Source: Monocercomonoides exilis (taxonomy: Eukaryota; Preaxostyla; Oxymonadida; Polymastigidae). Taken from it: 64,000 nt of DNA. The DNA lies in the NCBI GenBank assembly GCA_001643675.2, contig LSRY02000020.1, forward strand, positions 1,419,501 to 1,483,500. The letters run 5' to 3'. A program made the position numbers and the translations under genes. This document shows positions 37,883 to 50,901 of this stretch, one piece after another (the stretch's first letter is position 1; every line of letters starts with the position of its first letter). Below the pieces are notes generated by a model. The model was not told where the DNA came from and did no database searches. It worked only from the letters and a program-made list of their open reading frames with translations.

Positions 37883-40800
37883 ATGGGGAAAGCACAATTA
37901 ACTGAAAAGGCTTTAATATCCGCTACGAGCAAAATGATAGAAGATCGAGGCCTGGCTCTTTCTGCGGCTTCATATTTTGGTGCTTTTCTTGCTTTATTTC
38001 GAGAAAAACTTTCTGATAAATCTACCAACCCTTCTGATCTTCGTCTTATCCTTCGAATAACGATAAAGAATTTAGATGTCTTAACTGATTCTTTAAAGAG
38101 AAAACAATTTGAGCATGCTCCTTTATTTCTATCTTCATTGAAATTGCTTTCAAATGATTCTCAATCGTGTGCTCTTCTTTTGCATGCATTGTTTGTGCTC
38201 ATTGAATGTCAGCCTGCACAACAATGGTACAAAGGTGGACAAAGTATAATAAACCTATTTTCAACTATTGTTTATTGGTGTGCAACTGATAATGAAAAGG
38301 TGCGACATATCGCTCAAAGTTCGGTTCACTCACTCCTTGGATCTCGAGCAGAACTTAGACCTTTGCTTACAAAAGAAATTTCACGAATTCTTGGACCTAT
38401 ATTAGCTCAGCCACAAACAAAGCAAGAGACTATATATTATGTTACTCTTCTGCTTCGTTCAATTTTTCCATATTTTTCAAAGGTTACAGATCTGCAACTA
38501 ATTCTTCCAAGCATGCTAACATTTTTACAAGGAAAGCAAACACGACAGATTTCACTCACGCTTTCAGCTCTTTACTCTCTTCTTTCTGGTTTTCCAGCAG
38601 ATTTTCGAACCCTTGTAACCACTTCAACGGCCTCACTTCCGCACTTTGATGACACAATATCTTCTTTATCTAACACAGCAAAATACATTCAATCTATCTT
38701 TTGGGACAAGCAGGTCTTTGATATCTTGGCAGAAAGAGCTAAACTTTCAATAGCAGCTTCTCAGCAAGCACAGCCTGCTTTGTTTTCTTCATCATCCATT
38801 GTGTCCGCATCACAAGATGTTGCAGGCATTTCAAACCGTTCTCCGTCTTTCCCGTTTACTCTCAAGAGTCACATGTCTATTATCAGCAGTCTTCTTCAGC
38901 TTAGTCCAACGCCTTCTTCGCCTGCCTCTATTTGCGAAGCATATTCCAATGTGATGACTCGTGCTGTTGTTTTCCTTGTCATCCGAGAAAGCTCTCTTTC
39001 TCCTTCAAACGCATCTCCCACGTCATTCAGTCTTGTCGTGCAGCTTCTGCGTGTTCTGATCGGCCTGTTTAGGCACCCCATTCTTTCCACCAGATGTGTC
39101 GCAGCTGAGTGTGTGGTTGATCTCATCATGAAAGGGGCACTGCCCCAGCAGCTGGTCGAAGCAGCCGCCTGGACAGAAATCAACCAGCGGAAGCAGCAGA
39201 GGCAATCGGCTGGTGCTTCTGGGAGCGTTTTTGGCAATGCACAATCATCATCATCGTCTTCTTCTTCTTCTACGGCATTTGCTTCAAATTTATCGCAGGC
39301 ACCTCCATTTGGCTCTGTTCAGGTAAGCAGCAGCATGCAAGTGGCTGAAGAGAACAGCCAGCCATCTCCTTTCCACGAATTCGTGTCGCTTATTGACCAG
39401 TCGCTTTCCCTGCTTTATGTCGATTCTCTGCCCATCTCCCTCTTCTGCTTCGAGTGGCTGCTCCTTCGCCTTTCATCTACTGTCAAAGTTCCTCAAGAAC
39501 TTCTTTCTTCTTCATCTTCCTCTTCTTCCTCTTCTTCTTCTATTATTGATGTTCCTCTATCTGAGCTGTTCTGTTCGAGCATTCTCCTCAAAATCTCCTC
39601 CTTCCACGACCATCTGCACCAAGTAGCAGGATCTGCCATGTCAACAGCCTCAGCTGCCTCCCTCTTCTCTTCCTCTTCCTCTTCTTCCTCTTCTTCTCGC
39701 TCTGTCGCCTCTGCTGTTCTGTCATCTCTTCCTCTTGTTCCTCTGATCGACCACGCCCTCTCCATCGCCATCAGCACCATGGGTGTCTCTTCATTCCTCC
39801 GCTGCATCCCTCTCTTCGACGACAGCTCTTCTTCTTCGCGTCTGTTTATCTTCCCTCTCCTTCGTGATGCCATGCACCACTCCTCTTTTGCCTTCTTCCG
39901 CAGCACTTTGTTCCCTTCTGCTTGTAAATACGCACGGCAAGCTGCGACGCTGCTGAAATCGCCGTCGCTTTCTTCTTCTTCGCCCATCGCAAAGGCGTTT
40001 TTGACTGTCGCCAGGCAGATCTGGTCGCTGATGCCGTCGCTGTGCTTATCACCTGTGGATGTTGCTGATGCTTCTTCTTCTTCGTTTTCTTCTTCTTCTT
40101 CTTCTTCTTCTTCTTTTGGATCCGCTTCGTCGAAGCAGAAGAGGCGGATGATCACGTCGATTGAGGAGAAAATCGATCCATTCTCTCAAATGGACAGTAA
40201 AAACCCATTTGGAGCAGCAGGGCAAACACAAAATAACGAGAGCAGTGCAGAAGACGATCACACTCTTATTTCTGATTATCTGAAGTGGATGACGACAGAA
40301 CTGCCGGCTGAGGAAGGGAGCAAGAAACATGCACTGGTCAAGTGTGAATGGGCAGAGGAGCTGCTGGAAGAGACGGGGGAGTTCAAAAGGGCAGTGGTTG
40401 AGAGGAGGAAAAGAGGAGACGATGAAGATGAAGGTAAAGATGGAGGTGCTGGTGGATATTTGAGTGGGAAGAGGAAGAATAATGAAGAAGATGATGAAGA
40501 CGATGAAGAAGACGATGAAGTGGGAAATCCGTTGGAAGATGGAACAGACCCCATTTTCATGTATCCTTCTTCGTTTGACTCAAACCTCAGCCATCTGAAG
40601 ATGATATGTGCAGACTCAGCATCTGCCTCTGCCTCTTCCTCTTCCTCTTCCTCTGCTTCTTCTTCCTTCTCTTTCCCAGGCCAATCAATGAGTTCATTTC
40701 CTTCTTCTTCCTTTTCGTCTTCCTCTCTCTCTCTCTCTCCGTCTGCCCAGTGGATGGTCGACCAATGGACGCACATGATCAAGCTCGCCATTGACGAAGC

Positions 40801-42145
40801 GTCTTCCTTCAACCCTTCTTCCACCATCCCCACAATCAACCCCTTCGAAGCTGTCATGTCTTCTGGTTCTTCATCTTCCTCCTCCTCTTCTCCTTTTGGC
40901 TCTTCTGATCCATTTGCCATTGACTCCCTCACACTCGCTGATTATGGCTGCGAAACCCCACTCACCTCTGCCTCTCTGATGTCTGTTGTATCACTCGTCT
41001 CCACTTCTATTGAGAACCTCGTCGCCTCTTTCTTCCCTCCTCCGCTGCTGCTTCTGCCAAACCAGTCGCTCCGCCCGCTCTTCAGCCTACTGGACGATGA
41101 AGAAGACGGAGATTTCGAGCCGGAAAAAGATGAGGGAGAAGACGATGACAATGAGGATGATGATGAGGATAGCGAAAGTGATGGTGATTCTTCATCCAGT
41201 AGCGATAATGATGAAGATGAAGACAATAATGATGATACCTCTTCAAAAGAGTCATCTGGTGTTCACGAGCACAAGCACACTTCTTCTTCTTCTTCTTCTT
41301 CTCAATCAGACACAGCCTCAATGGCCTCATCCACAAGCACCCGAACTCAATCAACAATGCAGACAGGACGTTCAGAGACCTCCACAACCGTCCGAAGAGA
41401 AGCACAAAAGCAGAAATTGGGTCTGAACTCATCTTTGCCACGTAATCACCCGATGTCGTTGAGGTGTTTGGAATCTTTGTGTTCTTCGCATTCATCGCTC
41501 TATTCATCAATCCAACAGGCAATTATATCTTCTGCAGCTGCTTCTGCTTCCTCTTCTTCAAAGAAGCAATCGCGTTCATCAACAGCTTCATCCACTTTTG
41601 CAGCAGACGAGGCAGAGCAGACGATCAAAGGGTCGCATTTCGCCTTCACAACAACTCCATCGCTGTTCAGTCTATCAGAGATGGTCTCTTTATTCACAGT
41701 TGATTCAGTGAAAAGCCGGAAAAGCGAAGGCAGTCGAATGAGTGAGGCAGAGAAAGAAGACAAAACAGCAGCCAATTCTGAGAGGAATGGAGAGCCGCAG
41801 GAATCTGAAGGAGGGATGGAGATGGAGACAGAGTCATACAAGTCAGTGAAATCCACAATGAGCACACAGACATCACTGTCAGCGTCTGCCAGTGGGATGT
41901 CGATGCTGCATCATCATCATCATCACTCAGGGCACAGAAACAAGAAGGACGAAGCGAATAGCGAGCTGGACAGGGCAAGGCGCCTGAATGCGATCAACTG
42001 GCCAGTTACAGCTCCGGCTGTGGGCAGAACAAAGCAGGTGATGAAGATGATTTCGAGTGCGCTGTGTCCTGCGCTCCTCACAGAAACACTCTTCCCGTCG
42101 TTCAAAGAGCTCAGGGCAGCTATTGTGGATGCTTCTGCTTCTTTG

Positions 42146-42178
<33 letters not shown>

Positions 42179-45100
42179 GCCTCTTCATCTTCCAAGGCAT
42201 CTGCCATGACTCAGTCTCTCCTCTCTTCAATGGCCTCATCCCTTCAGCGTACCATCCAGATTGTGTGTGCAGCTACACCTGACGATGTGCTCCTCCGCCT
42301 CTTCAAAGACGAGCTCCACACACTCGACATGCTGGTTTCCTCATGCGTGTCACCAGCGAATGTATCGACGTTGATTAGCAGCGCAGCAAAGAAGAAGCAG
42401 CAAACCCAGAAGCAGCAAGGTTCAATGGAAGGAGTGCTTTCTATGGTGGCGGCTGTTTCGCAGTCAGCAGCGTTCAGTGATTCGACAATCGCTGATATTA
42501 TCTCTTCCATCGAGTGTTGTGATATGCTGGTGCCTTCGCTGCCACCGTATTGCTCGCATTGCCTCGCTCACACTCTGTTTGCTCTGCTTTCTGTGGTTGC
42601 TGGACTTCAAAGCAGGAAATCTTCTACTACTTCTTCTTCTTCTCTTTCTGGCTTTACATCTGATGTATCACCATCGTTGGTGTCTTCTTTGATTCGTGCC
42701 ATTTTCGCGTCGTATGCAAACATCTGGGAGCACAACGACACATTCTTCGTCGTCTCCCCTGACTCTGCCATCTTCAATCAGAATTCTCTTTCAAGGCCAG
42801 CTGCGTTTGCAGCCCCAACTTATCCTTCCCCTCCCCCTGAGCTCTATTTAACGTTCTTTGCTCTGTTTGCTCCTCAGGCGTCGATAATTCCCTCTTCATA
42901 TTCCTCTCCTCTTTCATCTTCCTCCTCAAAAGCAGGGAATTCCTTGTTCTCCTCTGTCTTGTCGTCATCTTCGTATCGAAAGTCCATCTTGATCTGTCTT
43001 TCTTCTCTTCTCACATACCTCCCTCCCAATCACTTCAACACATATGTCTCATCCTTCTTGCCTATCATTTTAGATGGGCTGAAAGCGAAGAACTCGACAA
43101 TCAGAGAGAGGTCGCATTATCTGCTGAAGCTGCTCTTCCAGCAGTCTCTCATGTTTTCTGCCCCAAGCTCCTCTCTTTCTTCTTCTTCTTCTTCTGCAAG
43201 GAATCCAATTTTATCAATGTCTTCAATGGATGTGTTTCCTTCCTCGTTTTCTTCAACTGGTTCTGTGAATGCTTTGAATTCGACTTCCTTCGACTTCAGA
43301 AGTCTTATTTCGTATTTATTCACTGGGCTGACTCTGAGCAATGAACGCATCCTGATCCACACACTGACTGCACTCTCAACAGTCGTCCGCTCTTTCTCTA
43401 CTGAGTTTGTCAAGCTCGTCAAAACCACAATGAACTCATCATCATCTTCCTCTTCCTCTTCCTCTTCCACATCAATGGTTTCTGCTGATGCACCTGCCAC
43501 TTCCTTCAACTGGGATGTGTTTACTCCGCCTGCTGCTCTGAAGCCGCTTGTGCAGCCAGACAAGCAGCTGATGACTGTTCTGAAGGCGAAGCCGTTTGAA
43601 CTCAATCCGCTTTTCATCCCTCGTTCAATGCAGCCAAAATTGACACAGCCGGCGACTCCTGCTTTTCTGCAGCAGGGTTCTGCTGCTCCTTCTCCTCTCT
43701 TCTCCACTTTCTCTTCTGTTTCTTCCGTTTCTTCTTCTCCTTCTCTCACAAATACTCCAACTGCAGCAACTGCCTCTGCCTCCTCCTCCATTTCATCGCG
43801 ATATGCTCCATTCTCCCAGCTGCTTCTTTCTCTCTGCTGTCCTCTTCCCCGCAGTCTGCCAGCTGTCTCTGCCATTCTCGGCTTTCTGAATGTACTTGCT
43901 TCACGCTGCCCTTCACTGCTCACTCACATCCATCTCTTCATCATCTCCGCTTTCTTCAACTCTGATGCTCTGACTGAAGGTGGCGACAGGAGCAGCGGGA
44001 AGAAGAAGAACAAGAAGAAGAAGCAGCCGAAGTGGATGCCTGACGGCAAGGACGAAGTTGTGTTGAGTCGTGTTGTGAAGGAGAAGTGGCGGCAAGGAAT
44101 GAGCCTATTTGTGGCGCGCTGCTTGAGAAGGTTTGACGATGAAGAGAAGATTTTAGAGCTGGCGGGGAGTGACTATGCAGTGCTAGTGCACAAAGTGGCG
44201 AAGGACGAGAGGAAGAAGAAGAAAGGGAAAGAGGAGAAGAAGAGAGAGAGGAGGGAGATGCTGATGAAGCAGGAAGGCAGGGAAGAGCGGATGAAGTCGT
44301 CGATCAGCGAGCGGCTGAGCAAAAAGAAGAAGATGAATGTGAGGAGCCATCTGAACATTGACGAAGATGAAATCAGCGGAAGTTCAGACGGTCTCAGCAG
44401 CAGCAGTGAAGATGAAGAGTCAGAAGACGAGCTTTTGGATGGAGTGTCAATTGACTCGCCATTCAAGCGAAAGGAGAGGAGAAAGAAGAAGGAGAAGAAG
44501 GAGAAGAAGGAGAAGGAGAGGAAAGGGAAATTAGGTGGTTCTGTTGGCGCTGAGGAAAGCGGATTGAGCGAAGATGAGAAGCTGAAGATGCTCACGTTGG
44601 ATCATCTGATGTTTGAGTCACTGCGAGAGAAAGAGCAAAAAGAGAAAGAGAAAGAAAAGAAGGCCAAAAAAGCAAAAGGGAAGAAAGGAGGAGAAGAAGA
44701 GAGCGAAGAGGAAGAGGCAGATGATGAGATGGATCCAGTTGATTTGCTGTCATTCACACAGCCACATCATCTTTTGGAGTCTGGTCGATCAAGCTCATCT
44801 TCTGCATCTTCTGCTGGTGCTGTTCGAGATGAGTACCAGCGGGACAAGCTGACCGGGAGAATGCTGATTGTGGATGAAGAAGCCGAAGAGGAGAAGAAGA
44901 GGGCAGCGCTGAGGAAGAGGATGGCTGGAATGGACGAGTCGGAGATGCAGGAGGAGCTGATGAAAGGAGGAGACATGAGCGATGATGAGATGGATGACAT
45001 GCCTGTGTCACAGGCACATGCACATGCTTTGCTGAAGTCCAACAACCAGAAGAAGAAGAAGCAGAGTGTTGATTTACCGAAGAAGCGGACAAGAGAAGAC

Positions 45101-45475
45101 CAGGAAGGAAGGAAGAGAAAGAGCCTGGTGGGAGAGGCTGGGTTAGAAGAGTCGGATGAGTCAGAGCAAGACAGCATGTCATTGAGAGACGATTACGAGC
45201 CAGATTCAGACGAAGACGAAGAATATGCTCAGAATGCACGGCCTGTCAATGTGAAGCCGCGGAAAGTGACGCAAGGAAAGCTCATTAAGAGCCAGCTGGA
45301 GTCGTTTGGAAGAGCTACACGGTCAGAAAAGACAGGAGGAGATGTGAAGAGGAAGGGAGATCTTGAGCCATACTCGTATCTTTCGCTTAATCCGGCCATG
45401 AGCAATAAGAGGTGTGCATTTTGTTGTTTGATTTATTTTGCTGTTATAAGTCTCATTATTATAATATTTACTTTA

Positions 45476-45549
<74 letters not shown>

Positions 45550-45745
45550 TATTTTTTTTCTCTCTCATACAAACAGAAACAAGACGCAGGTGACACAAGC
45601 CTTCAAACAGATGATGAAGCAGATGTCGCACAAGCATTCCAGAGGGATGGGCGAAGGTCATTCGAGATTCGACTACAAAAGCGGAAAGAGATCGCAGCAG
45701 AAGCTTTCGAGAAGCCAAAGAAGAGCTCAGGCAAAGCACAAATAA
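37883..45745 (+). CDS. RRP12: RRP12-like ribosome biogenesis HEAT-repeat protein, about 2565 aa
   Basis: Exon 1 is 37883-45411 and exon 2 is 45577-45745. The N-terminal 700 residues are HEAT-like helices, including ALSAASYFGAFLALF and VRHIAQSSVHSLLGSRAEL, and match the NUC173/RRP12 region. The C-terminus has family marks TGRMLIVDEEAEEE, GDVKRKGDLEPYSYLSLNP and a basic tail ending QRRAQAKHK. RRP12 works in the nucleolus and in export of pre-40S and pre-60S particles. The usual length is about 1200-1300 residues. Here it is doubled by many poly-Ser runs, acidic blocks and Lys/Glu-rich segments after about residue 1900. The upstream AT-rich leader has no better start than ATG 37883. Exon 1 is a 7.5-kb uninterrupted frame, unusual beside its intron-rich neighbours. 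Confidence 0.88.
45412..45576 (+). other. RRP12 intron with CTTT microsatellite
   Basis: It starts GTGTGCATTTTG and ends with a T/C-rich stretch and ACAAACAG. Splicing joins AAG AG to A AAC AAG and restores a Lys/Arg-rich tail typical of RRP12. The 165 nt are a multiple of three and contain no in-frame stop. A TTTC repeat occupies about 45477-45550. Confidence 0.8.
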
Positions 45746-46124
45746 GCTGTTGTGTTTCTGATGTTATCTTCTTCTATTTCAAGTCGGTTTATTATTATCC
45801 ATTTCCTCATCTCCTTCTATTTCTTCTTCTTCTAAAAGCGCTGTGTAATTTGTGATGCATCGTTCTTCTGAATAGCTTTTTTTTTAAATAAAAAATCACT
45901 TCATTACAAATTGCGTTCAGATGGAATGATGGAAAAATAAAAAAAAATACTTCACTTTACGAGCGCAAAAATACTCTTGATAATTAAAAAAGTCCACAAT
46001 CATTTTTAAAAGGTTAAAATACTCCAATTAAAACCAAAAAAAAAATTGGCAAAGGAAATAAAAAAAAAAGGTGAAATAGAAATATGTTTATTTCAAAATA
46101 AATAAAAAAATATAAAAAAGACTT
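45746..46124. other. Convergent 3' region, RRP12 / kinase
   Basis: T-rich then A-rich sequence between two convergent stops. AATAAA-like motifs near 45890 (plus) and TTTATTT near 46085 (minus reading) could serve polyadenylation. Nothing else seen. Confidence 0.55.
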
Positions 46125-49100
46125 TCAACTATGATGCAGGATAACCCGAAATAGCGAGAAGGATTTCGCCGCAAGTTTTTCAAAGAACTTTGGAGAAAAA
46201 TGGAACAATATAATTTTTGTTGAAGTGTCAATCTGTTCATCTTCCAAAATGTCTTCATCATCTGAAATTTGGTCTAAGTCTTCGTTTTTGACTTCTTCCT
46301 CCATTGAACTGGTTTGTAATTCATTATCATCGTCATCATCGTCATCTTCCACTTCATCCTCATACGTTATCCTTCGCATCATCGAAAAGCCCAGCCCTCT
46401 CCCACTCATCTCATCCATCTCCAGCTCATCATCTTCTTCATTGTCATTGAGCGCTGAATCAAAAGTAAACGGCTTCGGATTCACTTTTGAGAGTGAAGAC
46501 AAAAACGACAGCATCAGCACGCCTTCTGCCACAACAACGCACCTCTTTCTCTGCTCGTCTGTGAGTGAAGAGAGCGGAATAGGGAACACAGGCAGGGAAT
46601 CAGAAGAAGAAGAAGAAGAGGAAGAGGAAGAAGAAGCAGATGACAGATGTTGTGTCTTGTTCTCGCTCAGCTGGAACAGCGAGCCAATTGTCGTTTTTGC
46701 CAGTTCAATGAGCTGGTTCCCTTCGAATTCTCTCATCCCTCCCATCTCATCCACAGCCTTGAGGACATCTTCATAGCACTCCTCGTCTTTCTGCCCTGCT
46801 TCTTTTACTTTTTCTTTTTTATCTTTTTCTTTTTCTTTTTCTTCCTTCTTCGGCATCAGATGAACCGGAGCATGTGAAAGCGCATGGAACAGCAGCAGCA
46901 AGACCGGGTGAGGACATTTCGGAACAAGCTGCGCAAACTTCTTCTTCTTGTCCTTTGTGATCGTATCGTTCGAAATCCCAGTGATCCCCTCATAGAACAG
47001 CGGGAAGAACGACGGGAAATCAGCCGGGGCTGAGCCGAACGTGAGCGGAACCAGCGCAGAGAGAGAAATGCAGTCTGTGTAGAGCAGATTGGCAACGAGG
47101 TGCGGCTTGAGGCGAAGCACAGCCTGGGCAGAGATTGCACAGGATGGTTCGACGAAAGAAGGGAAAGTGGAGAAAGAATAAGGAATTGTGTGTTTTATAG
47201 AGGCAGATGGGGTGGAAGAAGAAGAAGAAGAAGATGCACTTGTTTGTGTGCTTCCAGAGGAAACCTCTTCTTTCTTTTTGAAGGGCTCTTTTGTAACGAT
47301 TTCATACTGATCCAGGTTGAGTGAGCGTTCTAGTGAAGAATTGAGACTCTTGTTCTGATTTTCACTTTCTGTGCCTGGAGAAGAAGTTTTTCCATTTGTT
47401 GCGTTTGTTTTTGGAGATGTCAATTGTTGGTCTTTGTTTTCAGCTGATGCTGCTGCTGTTGCGGCTTCTTTCAGCACAGACGAAGGCTCCGCTCGCACAA
47501 CCGGAGAATTCGTCTTCTTTCCTTCTTCATTTGGCTTTTTCTGTGATTCCGTTCTCTTTTCTTCTGCTTTTATTTGGGAATCTGTCTTTGACATTAAATC
47601 TTTCGAGTTCGTGACGATCCATGATGAAGCAATACTGTCCTTCAGTGCCGCCGTGTCCAGCTGAGGCTTCTCCAATGCTGGTGAATTGCTCGTGTTGCTG
47701 TTTGAGATTGGCACTTCTTTCGCTCCTGAGCTAATTGCTTTGGGAGAAGCCTGTGGCAGTTGAGGCTCTTTGGACACAGGATCATATGGAATGAAATCTG
47801 CTTGTTTGTTTATTTGTTCGTTTGTTTTTTGATCAATAAATCAGGAAAAATAGAGTTGGAATTATGAAATTTTGGGAAAATACAAATAATAAAACGAAAA
47901 TTACAAATAGAATGCAGAGAAAAAAAGAAAGAAAGAGAGTATTAAAACATACTACTAAACTTTCGCGCTTCTCCTGCTTTATTCACTTTTGCATCATTTG
48001 CCGGCTTTTGCATTCCAAATGCCGGGTTGATTGGGTGTGGGAATTGCATCGGATTTGCTTGGCCAACAATATTCGGTGCATTCTCAGGCTGTTTGTTTAC
48101 ATCGAGCTTCTTAAAGTGGAAGATGCCTCCTTTGAAATTCATAGGCTGCTGCCCTCTTATCAAAGTTGGTGCTGCTGGAGCAGGGACGTTGGTGTGGGTG
48201 AACTGGGGAAGCTGGATGATGCGCTGTTGGTGTGCATGTGTGACTGGCAATGGAGAAGGGGAAGGAGAAGAAGAAGGAGTAGAAGGAGAATAAGGAGAAG
48301 AGGAAGGTGGGATATGCACTTTAGGTGTGAAAGGAGGAGGAACATTGGAAGGCTTGGCAGTCTGTTGCGTGGGCAAAGCAGGGCTCAATGCCTCAGGCTG
48401 CTGAGAAGGTTGCTTTGTTGAAGGCAAAATGGCCATCTGCTGCTGTGGTTGTGGATGAGATTGAGGTTGTGATTGAGGTAGTGGCTGAGGCAGTCGTTGC
48501 TGCATCATCATCATCTGTTGTTGTTGCTGCTGCTGTTGTTGTTGATAGCGATGGTCATACATCGTGTGAGGAGGACGCTGGCTGTCAGGCATGTGGAACT
48601 GGTATGTGCCATAAGGCTGGGGCAGCGCCGGTGGTACTGACTGTGTGATGAACGGGTGATGAAGAGCTTCTGCAGCAGATGGGCGCTGTTTGGGGTTGAT
48701 GCAGAGGAAGCCTGACAGAAGATCCCAGGCCAAGTCGCTGATGTACTGCGGACGGCGGATGGGGAAGTTGATTTGGCTGTGTGATTGAAATGGATGTGTT
48801 GGGGAATAGGAAGTGGATAAGTGAATGAATTAATAGAAAGAGATAATTGAAACAGAAGTGTGATTGAGAAGTTAATTGGTAAGATTTGATAGGAGTTTCA
48901 GCGCAGAGCGCCAAAACATTAAAAAAATGTTCTCACAAAAAGATCAGCAAAACTTCATCAAAAAGAAAGAAAGAAAGAAAGAAAGAAATTGTTTATCTTT
49001 CTTTAGCAACAGGTTTTAAGCACATTTCCTGTTTGCAAATAAATGCCAGCAATGTTCTCGAAAAATCACCATTTGTCATGCACACACATACCGGCATATG

Positions 49101-50435
49101 TACTCGAATGAGCCTGGTCTGACTGGATGTCTCCCTGTCAGCATCTGATACATAATCATGCCCAGCGCCCATATGTCAATCTTTTCGTCGTATCGGTGCT
49201 CTCGAGACAGAAGCTCTGGTGCCTGGTCATTGATAACATGCAAAATTGAGTTTTCATATTTTTTAAATTTTTTTACAAAGTTTTGAAATATTATTGGAGA
49301 AATCATAATGGAGAAATGCACACCGCATTTAAAGGGGTGCTGATAATGAAATAAATGCATTTTAATATGTAAGTTTTTGCGGAATTGTAAATAGTCAAAG
49401 CAAAACAATTATGTGTTAATTTAGACAATGGAAAATCTTGATTCTTTTATTTTAAAAAAATGAATGAATGCAAACCCGCACTGAGTCATTGTTGCGGCAA
49501 AAGTCATTTTCTTTGAACGAGACAGTCCGAAATCTGTGATCTTTGCAATCATCGATGAAGCCTTGAAAGTTCCTGATGGATCGTGAAGGAGAACGTTGTC
49601 TGTCTTCATATCCCTACCACGCAAACATATTTGAAAAAAGATTTTTTTATTAGTAATGTAATTTAATTGGTATGAGTGTTCGTGCAGAACCTGTGAATAA
49701 TTCCCTTTTTGTGAATTTGTTGAAGTCCATCCACTAAATAAGAAGTTGCTTTTTAAAAATAACAATAAACAAATCAAACGAATTTGTTCTATGTAATATC
49801 TTGTGATAGACTCAGAAAATTTTTGCATTTTTCGAAGAAGCTCGGTAACAGACTGCAAAATTAATCATTTTTATCAAAATTATAATGTATTGGAAAAACC
49901 AAACCCCAAAATTTGCATATTCCATGAACATTATAACATAACCTTCCATTTTTTTCATTTGAAAAAACTTAATAATGTGATTCGTTTGCGCACTATTGCA
50001 AGAGAATTTTTTTAGATTTATTCACAAATCATTTTTTCTACTCAAACTGTTGAAGCGCGACAGCAGCCTCCCATTCGCGTGGGAAATAATTTGCTTGTGG
50101 AATAACCTTTACAGCCATTTGGACATGATCATTTGTTTCACCTAAAAATACTCTTAATTACTTTTATGAAAAGCAAAAATATCTCAAATTCAAACCTTCC
50201 AAATGCTCCTTCCCCTGTGTATAATATGAAAAATATTTTTAATTTTAAATGAAATATATTTATTTCTTTTGTGTCAAACCTAAACAACAAATTGGCTTGA
50301 AATATCATTCCATCAAAATAAAAAGTAGCCGAAATATTATAAAATTAAGCATTGAAAATATAGCATATTTACCTTAAGTCCTATATGTGATATAAAATTG
50401 CGTTCTCCATCTGACAAATGTCGAGCTGGACACAT
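46125..50435 (-). CDS. Ser/Thr protein kinase with long Ser/Gln-rich and acidic tail, about 1062 aa
   Basis: Twelve exons on the minus strand: 50435-50373, 50295-50280, 50214-50196, 50152-50048, 49992-49905, 49852-49780, 49733-49691, 49613-49476, 49339-49324, 49222-49092, 48776-47953 and 47797-46125. Together they give 3189 nt with consistent phases. Kinase motifs in order are glycine loop GEGAFGRVFLG, lysine in MAVKVI, hinge FMEYANFG, catalytic IIHRDMKTDNVLL, DFGLSR, APELL, DIWALGMIMYQML and the closing Arg in CINPKQRPSAAEAL. All catalytic residues are present, so it should be active. The tail has poly-Gln and Pro/Gln-rich parts, then Ser/Thr-rich sequence, a hydrophobic helical patch around ISAQAVLRLKPHLVANLLY, and long acidic runs. 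The subfamily was not recognised. The first exon is the least certain, since its ATG lies just after a T-rich stretch that could be an intron end. Confidence 0.88.
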
Positions 50436-50901
50436 GCAAACAAAAAAATGAAAAAAATAAGAAAAAACAAATTTTTTAATATGGTTTCCTTGAAATACTG
50501 ATTTCATGTTATTTTGTTGTTAAGTGCATCGGCATTCTTTTTGTGAAAACAATGATCATTTCTGTCTCTCCTAAGCTTGTTTTTTTTTTTTTTTAAATTA
50601 AATTCTTGAATCATAATAATATTTCAAAAGAAAGAAGAAAGTTAAAGGTTATATTGTTAATATTCTAAGAAGGAAACGCTCTTTCAAAAAATTTTCTTGA
50701 ATTTCAACAATTATGTGAAAGAAAGCCAATTTTTGTAAAACGAGGCTAATTTTCATATGTTATTGCTAATAATTGCACAAAACATTGGAAAAGTAATCGG
50801 ATTTCATTTATTGTTCGATTTTAAAGGGAATTCAAAATATTTATCGAAATTTTGATGGCAAAAAATTGTTATGATCTAGCCCGTTCTTTTATTATTGATG
50901 A
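50436..50901. other. Divergent promoter region, kinase / transporter
   Basis: 466 nt of AT-rich DNA between two divergent start codons; T and A runs only, no recognisable motif. Confidence 0.6.

Noticed and set aside
40606-42692. Open frames on other frames and the opposite strand inside RRP12
   Set aside because: They are shadows of Ser- and Glu-rich codons (TCT/GAA repeats) in a single long, family-matched frame.
48886-49122. Plus-strand open frame over kinase introns
   Set aside because: It overlaps well-supported kinase exons on the other strand and consists of AT-rich intron sequence with a GAAA repeat.
50196-50214. Reading the kinase microexon as GKEHLEG
   Set aside because: It needs skipping of a 16-nt microexon and a different acceptor, and it destroys the glycine loop. 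Using 50280-50295 and the acceptor at 50153 gives the canonical GEGAFGRVFLG with all phases consistent.
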